DNA of 64,000 nt from Variovorax boronicumulans (GCF_029892485.1 NZ_JARXVG010000013.1:1-64000); one strand, 5' to 3'; counted from the first letter of the stretch, positions 1-8,564 are shown. Made by a program: numbers and translations. The notes: generated by a model not told the origin, from the letters alone.

Positions 1-68
1 TGATCATCCTGAACGCCATCGCTCGCACCAAGTCGCCTTGGAGCAATGAGCTCGCAGGGATAGTTTGA
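1..68 (+). pseudogene. C-terminal end of a probable IS110-family transposase (cut by window edge)
   Basis: Frame 3 from the window edge reads IILNAIARTKSPWSNELAGI and stops at 66-68. IS110 (Transposase_20) enzymes often end with an ILNAM...PW motif a few residues before the stop, and this tail looks like that. The upstream part lies outside the window, so it cannot be said whether the transposase is intact. The sequence after the stop (69-152) shows no coding potential and may hold the end of the element. With only 21 residues the call is tentative. Confidence 0.5.
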
Positions 69-152
69 GTTAGTCATTCAAGATGGTTGCTGTCTGTGTG
101 GCGCAGGGATTGAGCATGCGCAGCCGCCCGGCCGCCGATGGAATTGCGCGCA

Positions 153-166
153 TGTTCTCGTAGGAC
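153..166 (-). promoter_or_regulatory. Copy of the GTCCTAC(G/A)AGAACA motif, orphaned next to the IS110 tail
   Basis: The minus strand reads GTCCTACGAGAACA. Thirteen of its 14 bases are identical to the motif at 6347-6360 upstream of the catalase gene. It points leftward, away from the hydrolase gene at 191-967 and into the presumed insertion element, so it may be the promoter of a stress gene that the element has displaced. It is part of the inverted repeat GTAGG-N6-CCTAC at 161-176. Confidence 0.35.
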
Positions 167-190
167 CCGGCCTACAGACGTGCGGCTTCG

Positions 191-967
191 CTACGCTGGG
201 CTTTTGGACACCGGCTTCGTGATCGTCGCGTTGGCCTTCGCGCCCAGCGTCATCTCGGTGATCCACGACACCAGCAGCGTGCCGTAGGCCTGGCGCGACT
301 CCAGCTTGGAAAGCGCATGGTCCGCGCCCGACAGCACGCGGTAGGTGACCGAGCGCACGCGCTTGAATGCGGCCAGGTAGTTCTCGAGCACCGGGTGCGG
401 CACCGTCTGGTCGTCTTCCGACTCGACGATCAGCACGTCGCCGGCGAAGGCCGCGCAGGCGGCGAGCGCGCGGTTGTCCTTGGGCCCGACCAGCGAGCGG
501 CGGTAGGCGACGAGGTCGCTGCGGCTGAGCTTGCCCTTGGGGGTGTCCCACTCGCGGTCGCGGTAGAGCGCCGGCGCGCGCAGCGCCAGCCATCGCACCG
601 GCCGCATCGCGGTCACCAGCGCCGCCAGATAGCCGCCGTAGCTGCTGCCGACGATGGCGATGGACGCCGGATCGACCGTCGGATGGCCGACCAGCGCATC
701 GTAGGCGGCGAGCACGTCGCGCAGGTTGTCCTCGCGCGTCACATCCATCCGCTGCGCGGCATGCCGGGCATGGCCGCGCAGGTCGAAGGTCAGGCAGACG
801 CAACCCAGCGCCGCGATCTCCTGCGCCCGCTTCAGGTATTGCTCCTGGCTGCCGTCCCAGCCGTGCACCAGAAGCACGCCGGGCATCATCGTCGAGGCGG
901 CGAAAAGGGTCCCTTCGATGTGCTGCCCGTCCACGGGAATATCGATGGCGCTATGGCGAGTCGGCAT
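191..967 (-). CDS. Alpha/beta hydrolase (dienelactone-hydrolase/acyl-peptidase-like)
   Basis: A 258-residue cytoplasmic alpha/beta-fold hydrolase. The oxyanion/HG motif LLVHGWDG is near residue 35, the nucleophile elbow GSSYGG near residue 100, an acidic residue lies in IVESEDDQTVPH, and the catalytic His is in GADHAL near the C-terminus. The ATG at 967 was chosen because homologous sequence starts at MPTRHSAIDI. It lies 17 bases inside the 3' end of the upstream DUF3182 gene, so the two are probably translationally coupled. The substrate is unknown. Coupling to a DUF3182 protein suggests a shared pathway, perhaps processing of an amide or ester product. Confidence 0.85.
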   Translation of the reverse strand: MPTRHSAIDIPVDGQHIEGTLFAASTMMPGVLLVHGWDGSQEQYLKRAQEIAALGCVCLTFDLRGHARHAAQRMDVTREDNLRDVLAAYDALVGHPTVDPASIAIVGSSYGGYLAALVTAMRPVRWLALRAPALYRDREWDTPKGKLSRSDLVAYRRSLVGPKDNRALAACAAFAGDVLIVESEDDQTVPHPVLENYLAAFKRVRSVTYRVLSGADHALSKLESRQAYGTLLVSWITEMTLGAKANATITKPVSKSPA

Positions 968-2117
968 GGGTGCTGAGCAAGGTGTATTTGGCGAGCGGCC
1001 CGACCTGCGGGTCGACGCCCTGGTAAGAAACGATGGCCTCCGCGGGCACCGGCGCGGGGCCGTACACCTCGAAGGTCGAGGCGCGGACGCGGTCGCGCGC
1101 GGGGTCCGCCTGGAACGATTCGAGCGCGGCGATTTCGGCACCGGTGGCACCGCCCACCCGCCACGACTGCTCCAGCACGCCCGAGCGCCATGCGCCGCCG
1201 CGGCCGGTACCTTGCGCCACATCGTAGTTCGTGCGCGAGGCGAAGAAGCCCGGGTAGCAGTCGATCACCGCGCGGTGGTAGCGCCGCGCCTGGTCGATGG
1301 CCTGGCGCAGCGGCGGCGCGAGGCCGGAACTGGCAAGCAGCGCCTCGAAGTCACCGCGCACCAGCGTGAGGTCGGAGCCGCCGTAGACCTCTTCGCCCGC
1401 GTTGTCGCGCGTCAGCCGCTGCTGGCCGTAGTAGCTCACGAGCATGCGCTCCACGATGACCTGCCCGACGCTGTAGGTGACGGGGCGCTCCAGGTTTTCT
1501 TCGAGCACGAGGCCGTGGCTGGCGATGTCGGATTCGTCCATCGCATCGATGCAGCGGTCGAGCGCATCGGCGTCGCGCGCGACCACCTGGCCTCGGCCAC
1601 CGGTCGCGGTCACCGGCTTGATGCGCACCACCCCCGCGCCGAGCATCGTCCGTCCCGCGCTGCGCGCCTCGTCGCGCGAAAAGCACGAGAAGCCCTCGAG
1701 CGCCGAACCGGCGATCTCGGTGGCGAAGCGCGGGCACCATCCCGCCGGCCGCGGCGCATCGGGGCCGGCCACCGGATGGGTGATGGCCTTGGTGGCGATG
1801 AACGCATGCGGAACCACCCCGCCGAACAGGTCGTGCACGCTGGCGATGCCCATGGCCTGCGCGAGACCGGCGTCGGTCACCGTGTTGCTGGGCACGAAGT
1901 ACGGCGCCGCGGCGTAAGGCTGCTGCGCGTCGTAGTCGCCGGCGTAGGCGCAACCCGTGAGTGTCGCGAGCCGCCGCGCGAAATTGGCGCGGGTGGCGTG
2001 CTCATGCGCGCTGCAGTAGGCCTGCGGGTCGAGGTTCCACGTCACCAGGCTGCGCCCGGGCGGCGGCTGCGGAGGCGCCGTCGATGCGGCGGGCCGGGAA
2101 CGAAGGGCCGTTTTCAT
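951..2117 (-). CDS. DUF3182 family protein, ATP-grasp-like
   Basis: About 388 residues. The middle of the protein has ATP-grasp-like features: KPVTATGGRGQ near residue 168, which resembles the glycine-rich loop that holds ATP, then GLVLEENLERPVTYSVGQ, and YPGFFASRTNYDVAQG later. This matches proteins annotated DUF3182, which are largely restricted to beta- and some gamma-proteobacteria and have no established reaction. ATP-grasp folds usually make carboxylate-amine or carboxylate-thiol bonds, so a ligase role is the natural guess. The ATG at 2117 (MKTALRSRP) is preferred over a GTG/ATG further upstream. The 3' end overlaps the hydrolase gene by 17 bases. Confidence 0.8.
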   Translation of the reverse strand: MKTALRSRPAASTAPPQPPPGRSLVTWNLDPQAYCSAHEHATRANFARRLATLTGCAYAGDYDAQQPYAAAPYFVPSNTVTDAGLAQAMGIASVHDLFGGVVPHAFIATKAITHPVAGPDAPRPAGWCPRFATEIAGSALEGFSCFSRDEARSAGRTMLGAGVVRIKPVTATGGRGQVVARDADALDRCIDAMDESDIASHGLVLEENLERPVTYSVGQVIVERMLVSYYGQQRLTRDNAGEEVYGGSDLTLVRGDFEALLASSGLAPPLRQAIDQARRYHRAVIDCYPGFFASRTNYDVAQGTGRGGAWRSGVLEQSWRVGGATGAEIAALESFQADPARDRVRASTFEVYGPAPVPAEAIVSYQGVDPQVGPLAKYTLLSTHADSP

Positions 2118-2146
2118 GGCGGTAAGGGTCGGTGGTGCCGCGCCGG

Positions 2147-2389
2147 TCAACGCCGATGCGGCTCGCCCTCTTTCTTGCCCTCGTCCTTGCCTTTTTCCGC
2201 CGAAGGCAGCTTCACCTTGGTGACGGTGACGGACACGGGGTCGCTCGCGGGAAAGGACTCTTCCACCCCGCTGTCCAGCGCCTCCTCGCTGGCAGGCTGC
2301 TCCACGGGCTTTTCGTGTTCAGCCGGCTTGCCGTGGTTCTCCGACGTGGGAAAGGGAAATGGCTTCTGCTCTTTCTGTTCCGTGGTCAT
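2147..2389 (-). CDS. Small acidic protein with ESFPASDP motif
   Basis: An 80-residue, highly charged protein with no membrane segment. Its central motif SGVEESFPASDPVSVT recurs in small uncharacterised proteins of proteobacterial stress loci; the rest is Glu/Lys/Pro-rich and probably disordered. The start at 2389 is supported by a strong ribosome site (AGGAGGGCACC) directly upstream. It sits 29 bases before the DUF3182 start and 139 bases after the NRAMP gene on the same strand. No function is assigned. Confidence 0.75.
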   Translation of the reverse strand: MTTEQKEQKPFPFPTSENHGKPAEHEKPVEQPASEEALDSGVEESFPASDPVSVTVTKVKLPSAEKGKDEGKKEGEPHRR

Positions 2390-2528
2390 GGTGCCCTCCT
2401 GGCAATGTGGGCCCTTCCTCGAAAGAGGAAGGTGCTCGACCATGGTGGTCCGGTTCGTGATGCGCGCGGTCGGAAGGCGCTGCGCCTGCGCGTGGGAACA
2501 GTCCCGCGCGGCGGCCCCGGCGGCACAG

Positions 2529-3863
2529 CTACGCAGCGAAGCTTGTCACGACGAATGCGACCGACGCCACCGCCATCGCGGCCGTCGCCGCCCAGCCCAA
2601 CACGCGCCACCGCAGCGGCAACCGCAGGTCGCCCATGAGCCTGCGGCTTCCGGCCGCGAGCATCACACCGACCATGATGGGCACCGACATGAGCGAATTG
2701 ATCACCGCCGCCCACACCAGTGCTTTCATGGGGTCGATGCCGATCATGCTGATGCCCATGGCGCACACCATGGCCGCGGCCAGGATCGCGTAGAACGCCG
2801 GTGCTGCGCCGACGGGTTTCTCCAAGCCCCGGCGCACCTTCAGGAATTCGGCGCACGCGTACGCGGCGGAGCCGGCGAGCACCGGCAGGGCCAGCAGCCC
2901 CGTGCCCAGGATGCCGAGTGCGAACAGCATGAAGGCCGCGTCGCCCGCGACCGGCCGCAGCGCCTCGGCCGCCTGCGCGGTCGATTCGACATCCGTCTGG
3001 CCGCCCGCATGCAGCGTGGCGGCCGCGGCCACGATCATGAAGAACGCGATGGCGTTGGAAAAGCCCATGCCCAGCCAGGTGTCGAAGCGCAGCCTCCGCA
3101 GTTGCGCGGGCGCCTGGCGCGGCGCCTTGTTGAGCGGCTGGTCCTTGTCGACGCGCTCGATCTCCTCGACTTCCTGCGCGGCCTGCCAGAAAAAAAGATA
3201 CGGGCTGATGGTCGTCCCGAGGATCGCGACAACCATCTTCACTGTCTCGGCATTCCAGGTCACGCGCGGGAGCAGCGCGCCCGAAAGCGCCGCCTTCCAG
3301 TCCACGTGCGCGACCATGGCCACGCCGACATAGGCAAGCAGCGAAAGCGTCAGCCACTTCAGGATGCGCACGTAGCGCCGATAAGGCAGCCAGGCCTGCA
3401 GCCCGAGCGAGACCGCGCCGAAGCCCAGCGCGTACAGCGCCTCCGGCCCGCCGATCGCCAGCCGCGTGACCTCCGCCATCGCGCCCAGGTCGGCCGCAAG
3501 ATTGACGATGTTGGCGACCAGCAGCAGCATCACCGCAGCCGCCACCACCGGCCGCGGCCAGAGCGTGGCGAAGGCCGAGGTCAGCCCGCGCCCGGTGGTC
3601 CGCCCTATGCGTGCGCTCGCGAGCTGGATGCCGACCATCAGCGGGTAGGTCACCAGCAGCGTCCAGCCCAGCCCGTAGCCGAACTTGGCGCCAGCCTGGG
3701 TGTACGTGGCGATGCCGCTGGGGTCGTCGTCGGCCGCGCCAGTGATCAGGCCCGGGCCGAGCTTGCGCCAGAAGCTCTGCCTGTCTTCGGGCGGCGCCGC
3801 CGATTGCGCCTCGGCGGGCGGGCCCAGGCCCTCGACACCTCTCACCGCCGGCGGGTTTTCCAC
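2529..3863 (-). CDS. NRAMP-family divalent metal transporter, divergent clade
   Basis: A 444-residue inner-membrane protein with about 11 hydrophobic segments and the NRAMP fold. In canonical NRAMPs the metal is held by a DPGN motif in TM1 and an MPH motif in TM6. Here TM1 reads ADDDPSGIATY and TM6 reads GTTISPYLFFW, so both motifs are altered and the TM6 methionine is absent. It therefore belongs to an NRAMP-related branch whose substrate may not be Mn2+/Fe2+. The gene starts 5 bases after the katE stop, so the two are almost surely co-transcribed. That pairing suggests a role in metal balance under peroxide stress (inference). Confidence 0.85.
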   Translation of the reverse strand: MENPPAVRGVEGLGPPAEAQSAAPPEDRQSFWRKLGPGLITGAADDDPSGIATYTQAGAKFGYGLGWTLLVTYPLMVGIQLASARIGRTTGRGLTSAFATLWPRPVVAAAVMLLLVANIVNLAADLGAMAEVTRLAIGGPEALYALGFGAVSLGLQAWLPYRRYVRILKWLTLSLLAYVGVAMVAHVDWKAALSGALLPRVTWNAETVKMVVAILGTTISPYLFFWQAAQEVEEIERVDKDQPLNKAPRQAPAQLRRLRFDTWLGMGFSNAIAFFMIVAAAATLHAGGQTDVESTAQAAEALRPVAGDAAFMLFALGILGTGLLALPVLAGSAAYACAEFLKVRRGLEKPVGAAPAFYAILAAAMVCAMGISMIGIDPMKALVWAAVINSLMSVPIMVGVMLAAGSRRLMGDLRLPLRWRVLGWAATAAMAVASVAFVVTSFAA

Positions 3864-3868
3864 GGCGC

Positions 3869-6289
3869 CTACACCCGCGGCGGATCGGTGTCGCGCGCCG
3901 GATGGCGATGCATGCCCACCGCGGCGATGAAGTCGGTCGCGGCGGTGTCGGCATGCGCCGCGTCCGCGAGGATCAGGCCCGGGTCATCCGAACCGTCGGG
4001 CAGGCTCATCGGAATGCCGGCCTCGGTCAGCAACGCCTGCGACGCGCCGAGTGCGAGGATCGTCTTGCAGTGGCGGTACTGGTCCTTCACGAATTCCATC
4101 GAGTGGCCGTCGGCGGCAAGCGCCTCCACGGCGGCGAGGCCGTCGGGCAGCACCAGCGCATCGAAGAGGAAACCGGGGCTGTTCTCCATGCTGGCGTCGG
4201 CCTCGAGCTTCTCGCCGCCCGCCGCGGTGTAGGTGCCCAGGCGCGGGCCGACCAGCCGCGGGACCGCGCCTGCCTGTACCAGCGCCGTGACCAGCTTGCT
4301 GATGGACGCGCCCTCCACCCCGTCGGCCACGAGGATCGCGATCTTGCGCGTGCGGATGCCGCCGTCGCCCGGACGGGCCATCAGCGAGAGCGCGGGCGAT
4401 TGGTCGACCTCGGGCGCGGCCGGCGTTTCCAGCGCCCTGGGCAGCGGTGCGGGCAGTTCCATGCCCAGTCCTTGCGCCACCTTGGCCGCGAGATCCGGTG
4501 ATGCGTTCAGCAGGCTTGCCACCACGCGCTGCCGCACGGCCGGCACCGTCACCTTCGACAGCTCGAAGCGAAAAGCGGCGGCGATGTGCGCCTGCTCCGC
4601 GGGCGTCTGGCTCTCGTAGAAGAGCGTGGCCTGCGTGTAGTGGTCGGCGAATTTCTCGGGCTTGACGCGCACCTTGTCGCTGCTTTCCCTGGCATCGAGC
4701 CGCCGCGCGACGCTCGTGAAACCTTGCGCCGCGCCGGCCTGGAATGGGCAGCCGCCACCGAGCGAATTGGGTTCGTAGGCCGCGCGCCCGCGATGGATCG
4801 CCTGGCGGTGCATGCCGTCGCGCTGGTTGTTGTGCACCGGCGCAATGGGCGCGTTGATCGGCAGCTCGTGGAAATTCGGCCCGCCCAGGCGCGTGATCTG
4901 CGTATCGACGTAGGAGTGGATGCGCCCGGCCAGCAGCGGATCGTTGGTGAAGTCGATGCCCGGCACCACGTGCGCCGTGCAGAACGCGACCTGCTCGGTC
5001 TCGGCGAAGAAGTTGTCGGGATTGCGGTTCAGCACCATGCGCCCGACGATGCGAACCGGCACCAGCTCCTCGGGCACGATCTTGGTGGCGTCGAGGATGT
5101 CGAAGCTGAACTGCTCGGCCTGCTCTTCCGTGAATATCTGCAGGCCCAGCTCCCACTCGGGGTACTCGCCCGCGTCGATGGCTTCCCAGAGATCGCGGCG
5201 GTGGTAGTCGGGGTCGGCGCCGGAGATCTTCACCGCCTCGTCCCACACCAGCGAATGCGTGCCCAGTTTCGGCTGCCAGTGGAACTTGACCAGCACCGAT
5301 TCGCCCTCCTCGTTCACCAGCCGGAAGGTGTGCACGCCGAAGCCCTGCATCATCCGGTAGCTGCGCGGAATGGCGCGGTCGCTCATCTGCCACATCAGCA
5401 TGTGGGTGGATTCGGGCATGAGCGAGACGAAGTCCCAGAAGGTGTCGTGCGCCGACGCGGCCTGCGGCATCGCATGGTGCGGCTCGGGCTTCACGGCATG
5501 CACGAGGTCGGGGAACTGCATCGCGTCCTGGATGAAGAACACCGGCATGTTGTTGCCGACCAGGTCCCAGTTGCCCTCGTCGGTATAGAACTTCACCGCG
5601 AAGCCGCGCACGTCGCGCGCCGTGTCCTTGGAGCCGCGCTCGCCCGCCACCGTCGAGAAGCGCACGAACACCGGCGTCACCTTGCCGGCTTCGCGGAACG
5701 GCGCGGCCCGGGTGTATTCGGTGAGCGGCTCGTAGCACTCGAAGAAGCCGTGTGCGCCGGAACCCCGCGCGTGGACGATGCGCTCGGGAATGCGCTCATG
5801 GTCGAAGTGCGTGATCTTCTCGCGCAGGATGAAGTCTTCGAGCAGCACCGGGCCGCGCGCGCCTGCCTTCAGCGAGTTCTGGTTGTCGGCAATGGGCACG
5901 CCCTGGTTGGTGGTCAGCCGCTGGCCGCCCGAATCCACGCGCACCCGGTCCAGCGTGCCGATGGTGGCATTCGTGCCTTCGGGCGCGACCGAGCCGGTCT
6001 TGTCGGAGACATTCGATTCCGAGGGCGTGCTGCCGGTAGGCAGTCGCGAGGCAGGCTTGGCGCTCAGCCCGACCGGGGCCACCGGCGTGTGCTCCAGCGG
6101 CTTGTTGGTGTTGGCGGGCATCGCCGCGGCGAGGGCCTGTGTGTCGATCGCCTTCTGCGCGGGAATGTCTCCTTTGCCTGCCGCAGGCGGCGCCGGGTGG
6201 GCGGGGCCGCTGTCGGTGTTGCGTGCCGCGGAGCGGGCGGCGTCGAGCGCGGCAGAAGGTGCCGTGCCCGCTCGGGGTGGTTTGGCCAT
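3869..6289 (-). CDS. katE: Large-subunit monofunctional catalase (HPII type)
   Basis: An 806-residue clade-II catalase that decomposes H2O2 to water and oxygen. After a Pro/Ala-rich N-terminal extension (about 1-90), the catalase core carries the distal histidine in RIVHARG (H173), the distal asparagine in NNMPVFF (N246 or N247), and the proximal haem tyrosine in RIHSYVDTQ (Y460). From about residue 650 there is the flavodoxin/PfpI-like C-terminal domain (KIAILVADGVEG) typical of large catalases. It is followed at once by the NRAMP-like gene and preceded by the CCTACA motif at 6347-6360, which suggests stress-controlled expression. Confidence 0.97.
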   Translation of the reverse strand: MAKPPRAGTAPSAALDAARSAARNTDSGPAHPAPPAAGKGDIPAQKAIDTQALAAAMPANTNKPLEHTPVAPVGLSAKPASRLPTGSTPSESNVSDKTGSVAPEGTNATIGTLDRVRVDSGGQRLTTNQGVPIADNQNSLKAGARGPVLLEDFILREKITHFDHERIPERIVHARGSGAHGFFECYEPLTEYTRAAPFREAGKVTPVFVRFSTVAGERGSKDTARDVRGFAVKFYTDEGNWDLVGNNMPVFFIQDAMQFPDLVHAVKPEPHHAMPQAASAHDTFWDFVSLMPESTHMLMWQMSDRAIPRSYRMMQGFGVHTFRLVNEEGESVLVKFHWQPKLGTHSLVWDEAVKISGADPDYHRRDLWEAIDAGEYPEWELGLQIFTEEQAEQFSFDILDATKIVPEELVPVRIVGRMVLNRNPDNFFAETEQVAFCTAHVVPGIDFTNDPLLAGRIHSYVDTQITRLGGPNFHELPINAPIAPVHNNQRDGMHRQAIHRGRAAYEPNSLGGGCPFQAGAAQGFTSVARRLDARESSDKVRVKPEKFADHYTQATLFYESQTPAEQAHIAAAFRFELSKVTVPAVRQRVVASLLNASPDLAAKVAQGLGMELPAPLPRALETPAAPEVDQSPALSLMARPGDGGIRTRKIAILVADGVEGASISKLVTALVQAGAVPRLVGPRLGTYTAAGGEKLEADASMENSPGFLFDALVLPDGLAAVEALAADGHSMEFVKDQYRHCKTILALGASQALLTEAGIPMSLPDGSDDPGLILADAAHADTAATDFIAAVGMHRHPARDTDPPRV

Positions 6290-6341
6290 GTCTTTTGTCG
6301 TCCGGTTGGGTTGGAAGAAGCCTCCAACCTAGTGCGGCAAT

Positions 6342-7301
6342 TCAGGTGTTCTTGTAGGACGCTGCAGCAAAGCGCGTATCGCCGCCTTCGCCCATGCCGG
6401 TGGCCACGCCCAGCCGCGCGGCGAGGTTGGCCGCGTCGTAGGGCGCATGCACCTTGCTGTCGTTGTCGAAGTAGCAGAACACGTCGCGCGCGCCGCGCCG
6501 CGCCGGATCGGGCGAAGCCAGTTTCGCGTCGGAAGGCTGCCGGCCGCGGCGCCAGGCCTCGATGCGCGCGGCCCAGCGATCGAGCGCGGCATCGCCGTAG
6601 CCGCTGGCATACAGCTCCTTGTCGCCATGCAGGCGCAGGTAGACAAAATCGGCGGTCAGGTCTTCGAGCAGCGGCCAGCGCCCGGCGGTGTCGGCCACCA
6701 CAAGCGCCACCTCGTGCCGGCGCAGCAAGGCGATGAACTCCGGATCGATGAAGCTGCTGTGGCGCGCCTCCAGCGCGTGGCGAATGCGCAGCCCGCGCGC
6801 CGCCTTTACCAAGGCGCGGCCTTCCAGCCGCTCGTCGTGCGCGCGTGCAAGGGCGCCCACCGAGCGCGCGTCGCGCGGCAGCAGCGAGAAAAAGGCATCC
6901 AGCCGCTCGGGGTCGTAGCGCATGCGCGGCGGCAGCTGCCAGAGCACCGGCCCCATCTTGTGCCCCAGCGCGAGCACGCCCGATGCGAAGAAATTGGCGA
7001 GCGCCTGCCGCACGTCCTTGAGCTGGAGCATGTGCGTGATGTAGCGCGAGCCCTTCACGGCGAACACGAAGTCCTCGGGCGTCTCGTCGTGCCAGTGCCG
7101 GTACGACTCGGGCCGTTGCAGGGAATAGAAGGAGCCGTTGATCTCGATGGTCGGCAGCATCCGCGAGGCGAATTCGAGCTCGCGGCGCTGCGCGAGGCCG
7201 GCGGGATAGAAGCGCCCGCGCCACGGCGCATAGCGCCAACCCGAAATGCCGATGCGCAAAGTGCGCCCTGCCCTGGCCGCGTTGCTCCGGCTTGAGGTCA
7301 T
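6342..7301 (-). CDS. DUF72 domain protein (YecE-like TIM barrel)
   Basis: A 319-residue cytoplasmic protein of the DUF72/YecE family. Diagnostic stretches are IGISGWRYAPWRGRFYP at the N-terminus, EINGSFYSL, FVFAVKGSRYITH, LPPRMRYD, EARHSSF and YLRLHGD, with CYFDNDS near the end. The fold is a TIM barrel; no reaction has been firmly assigned. Its ATG at 7301 is 66 bases from the divergent gene at 7368. It lies upstream of katE on the same strand with a 52-base gap, and the conserved CCTACA motif overlaps its stop region. Confidence 0.92.
   Translation of the reverse strand: MTSSRSNAARAGRTLRIGISGWRYAPWRGRFYPAGLAQRRELEFASRMLPTIEINGSFYSLQRPESYRHWHDETPEDFVFAVKGSRYITHMLQLKDVRQALANFFASGVLALGHKMGPVLWQLPPRMRYDPERLDAFFSLLPRDARSVGALARAHDERLEGRALVKAARGLRIRHALEARHSSFIDPEFIALLRRHEVALVVADTAGRWPLLEDLTADFVYLRLHGDKELYASGYGDAALDRWAARIEAWRRGRQPSDAKLASPDPARRGARDVFCYFDNDSKVHAPYDAANLAARLGVATGMGEGGDTRFAAASYKNT
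6347..6360 (-). promoter_or_regulatory. CCTACA-type motif upstream of katE
   Basis: The minus strand reads GTCCTACAAGAACA, ending 58 bases before the katE start. It matches 13 of 14 bases of the copy at 153-166, and its CCTACA core also occurs 85-92 bases upstream of the genes starting at 8302, 11554 and 50659. It may be a promoter element or activator site of a stress regulon. No factor can be named from sequence alone. Confidence 0.35.
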
Positions 7302-7367
7302 TGCCCTCGCCTCGCATGCGGCGCCGTCCCACGCGCGCGCCGCCCGGCCGCGGCAAACATCGGCGCC

Positions 7368-7598
7368 ATGTCATCCAACCCCACACAGATCAGCGCGCGC
7401 ATCGTCGCGCCCGTCGAGTTCCGCGCCGGCGACGGCCCGTTGCTGGAGATTCGCGAAGGCGAATGCCAGATCATCGTGGAAGGCGACAGCGCGGTGCTCA
7501 CCTGGACCGAGGAAGGCCAGCCACTCACGGCGGCCATCCCGAAGATCGAGTTCGATCGCTTCATCGCGTCCGGCGCGATCGTTCTCGGCAATTCCTGA
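7368..7598 (+). CDS. Small conserved hypothetical protein
   Basis: A 76-residue soluble protein with alternating hydrophobic and charged residues, which suggests a small beta-rich fold; it has no signal peptide or membrane segment. Segments such as GDGPLLEIREGECQI and VEGDSAVLTWTEEGQP are recognisable but belong to no family I can name. It is divergent from the DUF72 gene and convergent with the secreted small protein that ends at 7617. The ATG at 7368 is the first in frame. Confidence 0.65.
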   Translation: MSSNPTQISARIVAPVEFRAGDGPLLEIREGECQIIVEGDSAVLTWTEEGQPLTAAIPKIEFDRFIASGAIVLGNS

Positions 7599-7616
7599 GC
7601 GGCCACCGCTGCCGGC

Positions 7617-8000
7617 TTACCTGCCGGGCCTGGCATTCGCATCGCCCGGCGGCGGGGCCGTCGTGGGCACGCTCGGCTGTGCCTGCGACTGAGACTGCTC
7701 CTGCGGATTGCGCCGGGTCAGCCCGCCGGTGGCGGAGCCGCCGCCAGGGCGCTGCGTGCGCCCGCGCATCTCGGTCGGCCCCTTCGATTCGTCCAGCGGC
7801 TCGGAGCGGCCGGTGTCCACGGTCCTTGCGGGATTGGCGGGCTTCTTCTCGGAATTCCCCTGCATGCTGGGCGCGGCCGAGCCCTTCGGATTGCCGCTGG
7901 GCTGCGCATGCACCTGCGGCGCCGCAGCCGCCGCGACCAGGCCGGCCGCGAAGAAGGACCAAAGGAACACGCGGGACGCAAAGGATGCGGGTTTCGTCAT
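7617..8000 (-). CDS. Small exported Pro/Gln/Gly-rich protein
   Basis: A 127-residue protein with a clear signal peptide (TKPASFASRVFLWSFFAAG, then an Ala-rich stretch ending at VHAQ, cleavage near residue 32). The mature part is low-complexity, rich in Pro, Gly, Ser and Gln, and probably disordered in the periplasm. The ATG at 8000 has a good ribosome site (GGAGAGATTCC). It sits 32 bases downstream of another small gene on the same strand. No function can be assigned. Confidence 0.7.
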   Translation of the reverse strand: MTKPASFASRVFLWSFFAAGLVAAAAAPQVHAQPSGNPKGSAAPSMQGNSEKKPANPARTVDTGRSEPLDESKGPTEMRGRTQRPGGGSATGGLTRRNPQEQSQSQAQPSVPTTAPPPGDANARPGR

Positions 8001-8032
8001 CGGAATCTCTCCTTGGGAAGTTCGACGATCTG

Positions 8033-8302
8033 TCACGGTCGGCCCTTTCCGTCGGAAGGATCGCTCGGTGCGTTGGAGTCCGAGAGCTGTTCGGCCGGGG
8101 GCCCGAGCTTTCCGCTGTCGCCGCCTGCGGCGTGCGTGGTGCCGCCGTCGCGCTTCTTGCCGCGGCCCGAATAGATCTCGTCGTCGTCGAAATCCAGCGG
8201 CGCGTTGCCGGAGGTGCCGCCGCGTTCGAGCTTGCCGCGCGTTGGCGGGTTGTCGTCGTGGGGGCCGATCGGGTCCATGCCCGAGGGGGTGGTGGTTGCC
8301 AT
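8033..8302 (-). CDS. Small charged hypothetical protein, likely stress-related
   Basis: An 89-residue, Gly/Asp-rich hydrophilic protein (MATTTPSGMDPIGPHDDNPP at the start, FDDDEIYSGRGKKRDGG in the middle) without membrane segments, probably disordered. The ribosome site GAAGGAAAAACC precedes the ATG at 8302. A CCTACA motif lies 85 bases upstream at 8387-8392, as for katE. It may form an operon with the exported small protein at 7617-8000. Function unknown. Confidence 0.65.
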   Translation of the reverse strand: MATTTPSGMDPIGPHDDNPPTRGKLERGGTSGNAPLDFDDDEIYSGRGKKRDGGTTHAAGGDSGKLGPPAEQLSDSNAPSDPSDGKGRP

Positions 8303-8386
8303 GGTTTTTCCTTCGAAGAATGGGAAAAGAAGGCCCATGTTTTTGCGTGCGCCGTGCTGCCTGTGTCGGAACGGCGGGACATGCCC

Positions 8387-8392
8387 TGTAGG
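8387..8392 (-). promoter_or_regulatory. CCTACA motif upstream of the small gene at 8302
   Basis: The minus strand reads CACCTACAGGGC here, 85 bases before the ATG at 8302. It is one of five similar sites in the window (see 153, 6347, 11646, 50750). The 8303-8564 interval between the divergent genes contains no other feature I can support. Confidence 0.3.
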
Positions 8393-8564
8393 TGCAACGC
8401 CACCGATCGCCGCAAGCGCGCATGTTCGTGGCGGACGGTGGAGCGTGGCCGTGCAGGACAAGGGCGCGACATGCATGCGCCGCCCCGGAATCGCTGCGCG
8501 CTGTGGCATTGTTCGCGCTGCCGCCAGTGGTGCGGCTCACTACGCCTCAAGGAGCAGCCCCATC

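Noticed and set aside
726..4232. Long plus-strand open frame of over 1100 codons
   Set aside because: It is antisense to the hydrolase, DUF3182, NRAMP and catalase genes, which have clear family motifs; its own translation is Arg/His/Ala-rich without domains, as expected for a shadow frame in high-GC DNA.
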